From assembly GCF_014219065.1 (NCBI RefSeq), contig NZ_JACLGO010000006.1, positions 1 through 64,000 of the forward strand: 64,000 nucleotides of DNA. Direction: 5' to 3'. Below, piece by piece: positions 1 to 7,228 of the stretch; positions within the stretch are counted from its first letter, which is position 1, and every line of letters begins with the position of its first letter. The stretch comes from Halopseudomonas xiamenensis (GTDB lineage: Bacteria > Pseudomonadota > Gammaproteobacteria > Pseudomonadales > Pseudomonadaceae). The notes under the pieces are model-generated. The model made no database searches. It was not told the origin of the DNA and worked only from the letters and a program-made list of their open reading frames with translations. Both the position numbers and the translations under genes were made by a program.

Positions 1-19
1 CAGTCTCTGCTCAACCAAG

Positions 20-54
20 GCCGCGCATTCTACGCCAACCTTCTGATCTGTCAA
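20..54 (-). promoter_or_regulatory. Proximal promoter of a stable-RNA (probably rRNA) operon off the left edge
   Basis: Read on the minus strand, TTGACA (49-54) and TAGAAT (27-32) are separated by 16 bp and followed by a GC-only discriminator (GCGCGG). A perfect -35, a strong -10, a short spacer and a GC-rich discriminator are typical of stringently controlled rRNA/tRNA promoters. Transcription would run out of the window, so the product cannot be seen. Confidence 0.7.
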
Positions 55-129
55 GTGTTTTTGTGAGGCAATCTGCATTCTCACCACCTGAAGATCCGAC
101 CTGAAACCATCTTGCCGTTCCGGGCCAGG

Positions 130-164
130 GAGGCGCATTCTACAGGACTACAAAGCCCTGTCAA
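130..164 (-). promoter_or_regulatory. Distal promoter of the same stable-RNA operon
   Basis: TTGACA (159-164), a 16-bp spacer and TAGAAT (137-142) with a GCGCC discriminator on the minus strand. It duplicates the layout of the promoter 110 bp downstream, and AT-rich sequence precedes the -35 (171-185), as in an UP element. Tandem P1/P2 promoters are usual for rrn operons. The remaining non-coding DNA up to position 392 shows no gene; it must hold the rightward promoter of the next gene, which I could not place. Confidence 0.7.
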
Positions 165-392
165 CGCCTCGAATCAAAATAGTTGGTTTCCATCCGGATT
201 GCCAGTCGCAACCTTGGTTGATCGACCCTTTGGCACCTGTATCAGACGAGCGGCACCACCCTGCCCGACCACCCCATGACAGGGCGAATTGCCAAGCGAC
301 CACCAGACATTTTACGCACAGGCATGCTCAGCCAGAGTCGAAAGGCGTATGGTACGGTTTTCCCATACTGACAGACCTGCTCAGGAGGCAAT

Positions 393-749
393 ATGGCAAT
401 GCAGAAGGTTTATACGGATCAGGCACCATCACGGGATGAGGTCGACGCGCTGCAAGGCACGACTGTCATCGAATTCGGCACCGACTGGTGTGGCCATTGC
501 CAGGCGGCACAACCGCATCTGGAGAAAGCCTTCGACGAACACCCTCAGCTACGGCACCTCAAGATAGAAGATGGTCCCGGGCGCCCCCTCGGTCGGTCGT
601 TTCGGGTCAAGCTGTGGCCGACGTTGATTTTTATGCGCGATGGCGAAGAAGTGGAACGACTGGTGCGACCGGTAGAGCTGCAGCCAATCCGGGACGCCAT
701 GAATAGACTCGCTGGCCAGGGATCCCGGCCTGGTCATGGACCATCATAG
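393..749 (+). CDS. Thioredoxin family protein
   Basis: A 118-residue protein with the redox motif WCGHC (Cys33, Cys36) and the cis-proline region LWPT (Pro76), so it is a single thioredoxin fold of normal size. The start is fixed by a perfect AGGAGG (383-388) five bases before the ATG. There is no signal peptide, so it should act in the cytoplasm as a thiol-disulfide reductase; the partner is unknown. CGHC rather than the CGPC of classical thioredoxin suggests a specialised paralogue with a less reducing potential (inference). It stands alone, 92 bp before the next gene. Confidence 0.85.
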   Translation: MAMQKVYTDQAPSRDEVDALQGTTVIEFGTDWCGHCQAAQPHLEKAFDEHPQLRHLKIEDGPGRPLGRSFRVKLWPTLIFMRDGEEVERLVRPVELQPIRDAMNRLAGQGSRPGHGPS

Positions 750-841
750 GCTGCACTGATAATTCCGCTCTGGCATAGCCTTTCCAGAGGATCGGGGGCA
801 GACTGGCAGTCTTGATCCATGACACAAGAACAAGGCATACC

Positions 842-1336
842 ATGACAGAAAGCGCACTGCAGGACCTTCTCGCGCCCCACGGCGTTTGCTATGGCTGTGG
901 CGGCAGCAATCCACACGGATTGCATATCAAGAGTTACTGGGACACCGATGGCGTGCATGTAGTCGCCAGGCACCTGCCCGAGGCCAAGTATTGCGGCTGG
1001 CCGGACCTGGTGTATGGCGGGCTGTTGGCAATGTTGGTCGATTGCCACTCCAACTGGACGGCGATGGCCTACCACTTGCGCGCCGAACAGGCGGCCGGCA
1101 ACGACCCGACGGCGGTCAACTGCGTAACCGGTGAGCTGGGCCTCAAGTACATCAAGCCGACCCCGATGGGCGTGGAGCTGACCCTGCGAGCCCGGGTCGA
1201 AGGTCCGCTGGGGCGCAAGAGCCGTATCATCTGCGAGATATATGCCGGCGACGTGCTGACCGCGATCGGTGATTCGACCTTCGTGCGGGTGGATGCCAGC
1301 AAGCTGGCCGACCAGGCGCATGGGCGCGAGGAATGA
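842..1336 (+). CDS. PaaI-type hotdog-fold thioesterase
   Basis: A 164-residue single hotdog domain of the PaaI/4HBT thioesterase family. The N-terminus carries the CYGCGGSNPHGLH signature seen in many PaaI-like proteins, and the YGGLLAMLVDCHSNW segment corresponds to the core helix with its catalytic acidic residue. Predicted to hydrolyse acyl-CoA thioesters; the substrate is not deducible. The ATG at 842 fits the family N-terminus better than the in-frame ATG at 812, which would add ten unrelated residues. It converges on the following AEC transporter. Confidence 0.8.
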   Translation: MTESALQDLLAPHGVCYGCGGSNPHGLHIKSYWDTDGVHVVARHLPEAKYCGWPDLVYGGLLAMLVDCHSNWTAMAYHLRAEQAAGNDPTAVNCVTGELGLKYIKPTPMGVELTLRARVEGPLGRKSRIICEIYAGDVLTAIGDSTFVRVDASKLADQAHGREE

Positions 1337-1394
1337 TTCGGGAGTGTGAGGGTCTGCTGGCTACTCATCGAGCTGATACCTGACCTCTTGGGGA

Positions 1395-2282
1395 TCAGCC
1401 CGCGACGGGCAGCCACCAGAGCAGCAGCACTGGTATGAGCAGGAACGACAACAGTGTCGAGCAGATGACCAGGCTGGCGACGGTTTCCGGTGAGCGGCCG
1501 GCCTTGACCGCGAACAGGTAGTTGAATACCGCTACCGGCATTGCCGACTGCATCACCAGAACACCCTGGGCCAGCGGTGGCAGATCCAGGGCCAGGGCAA
1601 TAGCCCAGCCGATAGCGGCGCCGCAGAGAATGCGCAAGCCTCCCAGCCACATGCCGCGTCCGACCTGCTGCAGGCGGATGGTCGCCAGCGAGACGCCAAG
1701 GGTCAGCAACATCATCGGGATGCTCAGACTGCCGAGCAGATCGACGGTGTTGGCGATCCAGCGTGGCAGCTGCAGATCGAGCAGCAGTACCGCCAGGGCC
1801 ACGCCGAGGCTGACAATCACCGGATTGAGCAGCAGACGCCGCCAGGACTGCACTGCCCCGGACAGCATCATGCCGACAGTGAAGTGCCCCACCGACAGCA
1901 CCACAAAGAATGCCACCGCCAACGCCAGCCCCGGCTCGCCGAAGGCGTACAGACTGATCGGCAAGCCCATATTGCCGGTATTGGGGAACATGTAGGCCGG
2001 GACCAGCACCTTGGGATCGGAGCCGATAACGCGACTCAGCACCCAGCCTATCAGCGCCATGATCGCGCATATCACGACGCAAGCCGCCGCCATCTGGCCG
2101 AACACCTGCAGATCCACCTCAGCCCGGCTGAGCGTGGAAAGCACCAGGCAAGGGGTACTGATATTGAGTACCAGACGGGTAACGAACTCGGTGGGATAAG
2201 CCTGGCCGGAACGCGCCCAGCCGTAGCCGATCCCTGCCACGATGAGGACAGGTGCCATGACTGCAAACAGTTCGACAAGCAT
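1395..2282 (-). CDS. AEC (auxin efflux carrier) family permease
   Basis: A 295-residue integral membrane protein almost entirely of hydrophobic helices, about ten, with the pattern of the AEC/PIN-like family (YGWARSG after helix 1, MFPNTGNMGLP in the middle, QSAMPVAVFNYLFA near the C-terminus). The conserved asparagine/proline-rich segment N-T-G-N-M-G-L-P marks the family crossover helix. Bacterial members export or exchange small organic acids such as malate or malonate; the substrate here is unknown. It lies 35 bp downstream of the small gene 2318-2611 on the same strand and may be co-transcribed with it. Confidence 0.85.
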   Translation of the reverse strand: MLVELFAVMAPVLIVAGIGYGWARSGQAYPTEFVTRLVLNISTPCLVLSTLSRAEVDLQVFGQMAAACVVICAIMALIGWVLSRVIGSDPKVLVPAYMFPNTGNMGLPISLYAFGEPGLALAVAFFVVLSVGHFTVGMMLSGAVQSWRRLLLNPVIVSLGVALAVLLLDLQLPRWIANTVDLLGSLSIPMMLLTLGVSLATIRLQQVGRGMWLGGLRILCGAAIGWAIALALDLPPLAQGVLVMQSAMPVAVFNYLFAVKAGRSPETVASLVICSTLLSFLLIPVLLLWWLPVAG

Positions 2283-2317
2283 GCGGAATCCTTCTGGGTA
2301 AGACGGAAAACTCGGGA

Positions 2318-2611
2318 TCAGCCCAACGAGCGCGCCCGCAGGTGCTCGTAACCCCTACGGGTCAACAACAGCAGGTGGCGAGTACTGGCGTAGATCTGCC
2401 CGGCGGAACGCAGTTGATCGATAAACGCCTGATGCCCGTCGGCCGGCAGATGAAAGTAGTCCAGGCCTTCGACCAGTTCGCCCTCGCACGCCTTGAACCA
2501 GCGGAAGCTGCTGCCCTTGGGCAGACCATTGAGCTCGTCGAGTTGACGCAGACTGAGGGTGTCAACACCCGCGAAGTGAATCGGTTCAACAGAAGCCATG
2601 CGGATCTTCAT
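2318..2611 (-). CDS. Small protein resembling ORF6N/antirepressor-type domains
   Basis: A 97-residue soluble protein. The arrangement LSLRQLDELNGLPKGSSFRWFK ... GLDYFHLP ... LLLTRRGYEHL recalls the ORF6N/KilA-N-like DNA-binding domains of phage antirepressors (a short helix-turn-helix, then DYF.L, then LT..GYE.L). That resemblance is by eye only. The frame stays open upstream, but residues before Met1 lack coding character; a second ATG 12 bp downstream is an alternative. It may be transcribed with the AEC permease, or it may regulate the divergent acetyltransferase gene. Confidence 0.55.
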   Translation of the reverse strand: MKIRMASVEPIHFAGVDTLSLRQLDELNGLPKGSSFRWFKACEGELVEGLDYFHLPADGHQAFIDQLRSAGQIYASTRHLLLLTRRGYEHLRARSLG

Positions 2612-2746
2612 ACTGCAGCAAGTGAGCGGATGGCAACCATAACAGAATCGCGCTGGTTTGGGGCCGCCCGGCGTAGTGTGCTTTACCCTGCACTTTGGCA
2701 CTCTGCCCCGGTCTGAATTTTCATAACCTCGGAGTGGAGAAACGGC

Positions 2747-3310
2747 ATGCCAAGCGAGAAGAGCAAGATGTTGGCGGGCGAGCTGTACAACGGACAGGAT
2801 CCTGAGCTGGTAGCGGACCGATTGCGCGCCCGCGAGCTGACCCAGGCGCTGAATTGCCTTGCCCCAACGGCGCCTGACAGCGAGCGCGCGGCGCTGCAAG
2901 GCCAATTGTTCGGTGCACCGACCAATGTCTACGTCACCCCGCCCTTCTTCTGTGATTACGGCTGGAATATCCAACTGGGCCGCAATGTCTATTTCAATGC
3001 CAACTGCATCATTCTCGATGTGGCCCGGGTCAGTATCGGCGACAACGTACTGTTCGGCCCGGCGGTACAGATATATACCCCGCTGCACCCGATGGAGGCC
3101 GCACAGCGGCGCAGCGGACTCGAATACGCCAGGCCGGTGACCATCGGCGATGACGTATGGGTCGGTGGCGGAGCCATCATCTGCGCTGGCGTAAGCATCG
3201 GCCCACGCTCGGTCATCGGTGCCGGCAGCGTAATTGTGAAAGACGTACCGGCGGATGTACTGGTCGTCGGCAACCCTGGCCGCATCGTCCGCTCAATCGT
3301 GCAGCAATAA
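2747..3310 (+). CDS. Hexapeptide-repeat sugar O-acetyltransferase, Maa/NodL type
   Basis: A 187-residue protein matching the maltose/galactoside acetyltransferase family in length and layout: an N-terminal helical cap (MPSEKSKMLAGELYNGQDPEL) and then a left-handed beta helix with repeated hexapeptides. The signature YTPLHPMEAAQRRSGLEYARPVTIGDDVWVGGGAIICAGV contains the catalytic histidine (HP in the loop). It uses acetyl-CoA to acetylate a sugar hydroxyl in the cytoplasm. The start has a GGAG-type site (tcggagtgg) about nine bases upstream. The physiological sugar is unknown. Confidence 0.85.
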   Translation: MPSEKSKMLAGELYNGQDPELVADRLRARELTQALNCLAPTAPDSERAALQGQLFGAPTNVYVTPPFFCDYGWNIQLGRNVYFNANCIILDVARVSIGDNVLFGPAVQIYTPLHPMEAAQRRSGLEYARPVTIGDDVWVGGGAIICAGVSIGPRSVIGAGSVIVKDVPADVLVVGNPGRIVRSIVQQ

Positions 3311-3438
3311 CACAACAGCTGCTGGAAATTCCCCACGAGCAATCAGCATGAGCGGCGGGTCCGTCAATACGAACCAGTGCACTTTTTACAACGCAGCGAG
3401 TCTGAAGCTGGGTGAGTTCAAGATCCAGGAGAAGCATC

Positions 3439-3642
3439 ATGGGAAACAACAAGTTGATAGGCATAGTGCTGCTGGTGGTGGGTCTGATTCTGCTGTACTT
3501 CGGCTGGCAATCATCGCAATCGGTCGGCGACCAGGTGGTCGAAACCTTCACTGGGCGCTTCACCGACAGCACCATGTGGTTCCTGATTATCGGCGCGGCA
3601 GCCGCAGTGGCCGGCATATTCATGGCCTTGTTGAAAAAGTGA
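3439..3642 (+). CDS. DUF3185 family small membrane protein
   Basis: A 67-residue protein with two transmembrane segments (about residues 5-24 and 44-64), matching the DUF3185 pattern: GIVLLVVGLILLYFGW, a short polar loop with TGRFTDSTMWF, and then AAAAVAGIFMALLKK. The start is chosen by the AGGAG at 3427-3431, which gives ideal spacing to the ATG at 3439; an in-frame ATG at 3412 lacks a site. The function of the family is unknown. A gene on the same strand follows after 54 bp. Confidence 0.8.
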   Translation: MGNNKLIGIVLLVVGLILLYFGWQSSQSVGDQVVETFTGRFTDSTMWFLIIGAAAAVAGIFMALLKK

Positions 3643-3696
3643 TCGCGCCGCGGCGGCGCCAACCTGTACCCCCCCAGGACCCAGTAAGGAGGCCTG

Positions 3697-4416
3697 TTGA
3701 AGACCGCCCTTATCCGAGTCATGAAATGGCTGTTGCTGTTGGCGATCATCGCTGCGGTGGTTCTGGGCAGGCCTTGGGAGCACATCCCCCCCGAATGGCA
3801 TCCGTGGCAGCCGTTGTCCATCGAACATCCGATGACACTGGTCAGCAAATGGAAGCTGTCGCAACTCAAGGACGACCCGCAGCAATGCCTGCTGGTGCTG
3901 GAGACAGCGCCCGAGGGTGCCATTGACTACCTGGCACTGGATGACTACACCCCAGTCGCTGGCTGTCCACTGAGCAATGTGGTGCGCGTGCGGCGCAGTG
4001 GGGTGAGCTTCAGTTCCACCTTCACCGTCACCTGCCCGCTCGCCGTGGCCTGGGTCATGTTCGAGCGCCAGCAACTGCAGCCCCTGGCGCAACAGCATAT
4101 GGGCAGCGAGCTGACGCGGATCGATCACCTCGGCAGTTTTGCCTGTCGCAATATCTACCACCGCGAGGGAGCGCGCCGCAGCCAGCATGCCACCGCCAAT
4201 GCCTTCGATGTAGCCGGCTTTCGCTTCGCGAACGGACAGCAGGTCTCGGTACTCAGGCACTGGAGTGACGAGCAGGCACAGGACAAGTCGGCCTTTCTCA
4301 AGGAAACCCACCAGGCTGCCTGTCGCTATTTCGGCACCGTACTCGGCCCGGATTACAACCAACCGCATGAAAACCACTTTCACTTCGACGCCAGCGGCTT
4401 CGGATTCTGTCGTTGA
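3697..4416 (+). CDS. Extensin-like C-terminal domain protein
   Basis: A 239-residue protein with an N-terminal membrane anchor or signal segment (WLLLLAIIAAVVLG) followed by an extensin-like C-terminal domain. Typical elements are LGSFACRNIYHREGARRSQHATANAFDVAGF, the RHWSD segment and the terminal HENHFHFDASGFGFCR. The fold is related to D-Ala-D-Ala peptidases, and the His/Asp residues of these motifs resemble a zinc site, so a cell-wall role in the periplasm is plausible but unproven. The start appears to be TTG after a strong TAAGGAGG (3685-3692); an ATG at 3721 is the alternative. Confidence 0.75.
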   Translation: MKTALIRVMKWLLLLAIIAAVVLGRPWEHIPPEWHPWQPLSIEHPMTLVSKWKLSQLKDDPQQCLLVLETAPEGAIDYLALDDYTPVAGCPLSNVVRVRRSGVSFSSTFTVTCPLAVAWVMFERQQLQPLAQQHMGSELTRIDHLGSFACRNIYHREGARRSQHATANAFDVAGFRFANGQQVSVLRHWSDEQAQDKSAFLKETHQAACRYFGTVLGPDYNQPHENHFHFDASGFGFCR

Positions 4417-4457
4417 GACAAGGACCGTCAGCAAAAATATTGTCAGCTCAAACTATC

Positions 4458-4486
4458 AAGGCCGACTCCATCACTGGAGCCGGCTT
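4458..4486. terminator. Hairpin between convergent genes
   Basis: Near-perfect inverted repeat with arms 4458-4469 and 4476-4486 and a six-base loop. The rightward transcript is followed by a short T-rich run (TTGTTTC), and the single mismatch becomes a G-U pair in the leftward transcript. It probably ends the extensin-like gene and may also serve the polyester hydrolase gene from the other side. Confidence 0.55.
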
Positions 4487-4506
4487 GTTTCTATCTACTC
4501 CCCCGA

Positions 4507-5415
4507 TCAATAAGGGCAGTTACCACGGTATTCGGAAATCCTCCGGTCGCCAGTGTGGTTCGGACCACAGAGGAACTGACTGTAACGAGTGTCGTTATCC
4601 AGGAAGCGCTTCATCCAGGATACACCCAGGCGGCTAAGTACATCGTTGTTCAGACCTCCACCGTTGGCACAGTAGTGCGTTCCGCCACTGATCTCGACAT
4701 AGGCCTTTTCGATATCGTTGGGCAACTGGTTATAGAAGGGAGAGGCATGCACGGCCACTGGCGCGATGACATCCGCCTGACAGGCGAAGATCAGTGTCGG
4801 AGCCTGGACGCCGCGGGCATTGGTGGTATCCCAGGGTGCCAGCGGGATGGCGGCCTTGATCCGCCCCTGGCTGGCTACACGCAATGTGCCACCGCCACCC
4901 ATGGACCAACCGATAACACCCAGTCGATCAGTATCGATCATGCCGTTGACCGGGCTGGTCCTGCGCGAGTTCTGCTCCACCAGGTAATCCAGCGCATTAT
5001 TGATCTGGCGGGCACGGCTCGGCGGCTGGTCGAAGCCGGTGTAGGTATCGATGGTCAGCACCACGAAGCCATGCGATGCCAGCTTCGGACCCCACCAATC
5101 GATGGAGGACTCCGCCGAGACGAACCCGGGAATCACCACGATGGCGGCCATGGTACCAGTAGTGCCGGTCGGGTAGTGAATGGTCCCGCCTCCAAAGCCA
5201 CTGACCAGACTGGAGACCCGGCTGGTGCGGGTACTGTAGGGACCGCTGGAGGCCTCGAGCAAGGCCACGGTCGGGTCCGGTCCGCGGGCGTAGGCATCAC
5301 CCGGATCGACAGGTTCATCCACTGGCGGGTTGGTCGCCATGACCGAAGTGGATAACAGCAGGGCTCCCGCTGCCAGCATGGACAGCAGCGAATTGGATAG
5401 AGTTTTATTTATCAT
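4507..5415 (-). CDS. Secreted PETase-type (type II) polyester hydrolase / cutinase-like esterase
   Basis: A 302-residue alpha/beta hydrolase with a Sec signal peptide (about residues 1-27, ending VMA). The mature part starts with [20 protein letters not shown], close to the N-terminus of Ideonella PETase. The catalytic triad is Ser171 in GWSMGGG, Asp215 and His247, with oxyanion-hole Phe98 (PGF) and Met172. Two cysteine pairs are placed as in type II PETases: Cys212/Cys249 flanking the Asp and His, and Cys283/Cys300 at the C-terminus. Position 248 after the His is Tyr, where Ideonella PETase has Ser238, pointing to the type IIa group known from Halopseudomonas PE-H. Trp195 corresponds to the PETase wobbling tryptophan. 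The ATG follows TGGAGT at good spacing. Activity on aliphatic polyesters, and weakly on PET, is expected from the family but not shown here. Confidence 0.93.
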   Translation of the reverse strand: MINKTLSNSLLSMLAAGALLLSTSVMATNPPVDEPVDPGDAYARGPDPTVALLEASSGPYSTRTSRVSSLVSGFGGGTIHYPTGTTGTMAAIVVIPGFVSAESSIDWWGPKLASHGFVVLTIDTYTGFDQPPSRARQINNALDYLVEQNSRRTSPVNGMIDTDRLGVIGWSMGGGGTLRVASQGRIKAAIPLAPWDTTNARGVQAPTLIFACQADVIAPVAVHASPFYNQLPNDIEKAYVEISGGTHYCANGGGLNNDVLSRLGVSWMKRFLDNDTRYSQFLCGPNHTGDRRISEYRGNCPY

Positions 5416-5499
5416 TGTTACTCCAGAACATTGTTGGTTTTATTGTCAACTTGCAGATCGCACAGTCTCTGTTCGGCACGACTTTACCGACAGCGCCGG

Positions 5500-5528
5500 A
5501 GTATTTTGTTTATATAGAACAAGGTCAA
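5500..5528 (-). promoter_or_regulatory. Candidate promoter of the polyester hydrolase gene
   Basis: On the minus strand TTGACC (5523-5528), a 17-bp spacer and AATACT (5500-5505) form a plausible sigma-70 promoter about 85 bp before the start codon. The intergenic block 5416-5789 is AT-richer than its surroundings and contains no other gene. Confidence 0.4.
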
Positions 5529-5545
5529 CAGGCAAACTAAAAGTC

Positions 5546-5559
5546 CACCCGAACGGGTG
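5546..5559. promoter_or_regulatory. Perfect palindrome upstream of the hydrolase promoter
   Basis: CACCCG-AA-CGGGTG, two perfect 6-bp arms, lies about 18 bp upstream of the candidate -35 of the polyester hydrolase, the usual place for an activator site. The cognate regulator is unknown; the site could also serve the divergent MscS gene. Confidence 0.4.
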
Positions 5560-5789
5560 AATCAAATCCGTCGCTCAGTTATATATCCAACTGAAAAAAC
5601 GAATTACCGGAAATAAACATCCACAACTTGATGACTTGAAATAACACTTTCGAGTTAATGGCACCCCAATATTGTTCACTGCACTTCCCTGCGCCCGCCC
5701 CTCCACGGGACAGTCGGCCGGCCTGCTACCGATTGACGTCAGCCCGAGGACAGCAGATCATTCCAACTGATTGATCACAGGGGAAAAAC

Positions 5790-6698
5790 ATGTTTGAGAA
5801 TGTGGACTGGCTACCGGACAATTTCGTGATTTCCGATGCCGTGCTGAGCCTGCTGGCAAGTACGCTCATCCTGATCGTGGTGATCTTCATCCTGCGCGCC
5901 CTGACCACGCGTTTCATTCAGCGCACAGTGCAGTCACCGGAGTTGCGCGGCAAGTGGCTGGTCAACTCGCGTAATGGCTTCCTGCTACTGATGCTGCTCG
6001 GCCTGGTAATGATCTGGGGTGAGGAGCTGCGCACCCTGGCCCTGTCCATCGTCGCCATCGCGGTAGCCTTCGTGGTCGCAACCAAGGAACTGATCCTGTG
6101 TTTCACCGGTTCGATTCTCAAGAGTGGCTCGCGCTCCTTCGTGCTCGGCGATCGCATCCAGATCAAGGATCTGCGCGGCGATGTGATCGACCAGACCCTG
6201 CTGGCCACCACTATCCTCGAGGTCGGCCCCGGCAAGCATCTGCACCAGCGCACTGGACGGCGCATCGTCATCCCCAATGCGTTGTTCGTTTCCGAACCCG
6301 TGGTCAATGAGAGCTTCACCACCCATTACGACTTCCATGTGTTCACCGTGCCCTTCAAGCGGGAAGACAACTGGCAGGCGGCGCAAACCGCCCTGCTGGA
6401 TTCGGCCAACCGTCATTGTCAGCCGTATCTGGAGCTGGTGCGGCGCTACATGAGCAAGATCGGCAACCAGCGTGGGCTGATGATGCCCTCGGTCGAGCCG
6501 CGGGTAACCATCCAGGTACCGGTCGCCGGCGAGATTCATCTGACCGTGCGCCTGCCGGTCAAGGTCGGCGAGCGCAACTTCATCGAGCAGGCGATTCTCG
6601 GTGAAGTGTTCACCGAAAACGACTTCTCGCCGCGCAGCCGCGAGCAGGCGGTGGGCAAGACAACCCCGAACGCCGTACCTGACGCCGCCGGGGACTGA
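5790..6698 (+). CDS. MscS-family mechanosensitive ion channel protein
   Basis: A 302-residue protein with an N-terminal membrane region (helices near 18-38, 62-77 and 80-100) followed by the soluble MscS beta domain (SRSFVLGDRIQIKDLRGDVIDQTLLATTILEVG) and the alpha/beta C-terminal domain. The expected VGDRI-type turn is present as LGDRIQI. Paralogues of this size gate ions on membrane tension at the inner membrane and protect against osmotic downshock. The GRRIVIPNALFVSEPVVNES segment is the conserved nucleus of the beta domain. It is transcribed away from the polyester hydrolase gene. Confidence 0.85.
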   Translation: MFENVDWLPDNFVISDAVLSLLASTLILIVVIFILRALTTRFIQRTVQSPELRGKWLVNSRNGFLLLMLLGLVMIWGEELRTLALSIVAIAVAFVVATKELILCFTGSILKSGSRSFVLGDRIQIKDLRGDVIDQTLLATTILEVGPGKHLHQRTGRRIVIPNALFVSEPVVNESFTTHYDFHVFTVPFKREDNWQAAQTALLDSANRHCQPYLELVRRYMSKIGNQRGLMMPSVEPRVTIQVPVAGEIHLTVRLPVKVGERNFIEQAILGEVFTENDFSPRSREQAVGKTTPNAVPDAAGD

Positions 6699-6741
6699 CA
6701 CCCCGGGGGGGCTGGAACAGGATGCAGCGGGATGCTATGAT

Positions 6742-6765
6742 TTCGATCAATTAGATTGAATTCAA
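6742..6765. promoter_or_regulatory. Probable operator of the MarR regulator
   Basis: Two overlapping palindromes lie 11-34 bp before the marR-type start: TTCGATC-AATTA-GATTGAA (6742-6760, one mismatch between arms) and TTGAATTCAA (6756-6765, perfect). AT-rich inverted repeats at this distance are typical MarR binding sites, suggesting autorepression of the regulator and the coupled efflux genes. Confidence 0.6.
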
Positions 6766-6775
6766 ATCATTTGCC

Positions 6776-7228
6776 ATGCACCCATCATCCCCACGCAATC
6801 GCTTCGGTATCCGCTTCTCCATGCTTTCCCGGCTGTGGCGACGCACCATCGACCAGAACATGGCCGCCGTCGGCCTGGCCGATATCAGTTGGTCACCACT
6901 GATCCACCTGGATGAGTCCGGCGATGGCGTCAGCCAGAAAGAGCTGGCCTCACTGGTCGGCATCGACGGCTCCAGCCTGGTCCGACTGCTGGACACCCTG
7001 GAACAGCGCGGCCATATCCAGCGTCACCCCGATCCGGGCGACCGCCGCATCAAGCTGGTGATGCTCACCGACGCCGGGCGGCGCGCAGTGCGCGATATTC
7101 GCCGTCACCTGCGCACGATCGAGCAGCAGATGCTGCAGGACCTGACCGATGAACAACTGGCGGTCATGCTCGAGGCCTTCGAGATCATCCAGCAGCGTAT
7201 CGGCTCGCTCGGGGAGCCTCGCCCATGA
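6776..7228 (+). CDS. MarR family transcriptional regulator
   Basis: A 150-residue winged-helix regulator. The DNA-binding core is VSQKELASLVGIDGSSLVRLLDTLEQRGHIQRHPDPGDRRIKLVMLTDAG (about residues 58-105), with the family wing motif DRR; the flanking helices mediate dimerisation. Its stop overlaps the start of the following efflux gene (ATGA at 7225-7228), so the two are translationally coupled. It probably represses this efflux operon through the palindromes just upstream and is released by a phenolic or aromatic-acid ligand. The ligand is inferred from the family only. Confidence 0.9.
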   Translation: MHPSSPRNRFGIRFSMLSRLWRRTIDQNMAAVGLADISWSPLIHLDESGDGVSQKELASLVGIDGSSLVRLLDTLEQRGHIQRHPDPGDRRIKLVMLTDAGRRAVRDIRRHLRTIEQQMLQDLTDEQLAVMLEAFEIIQQRIGSLGEPRP

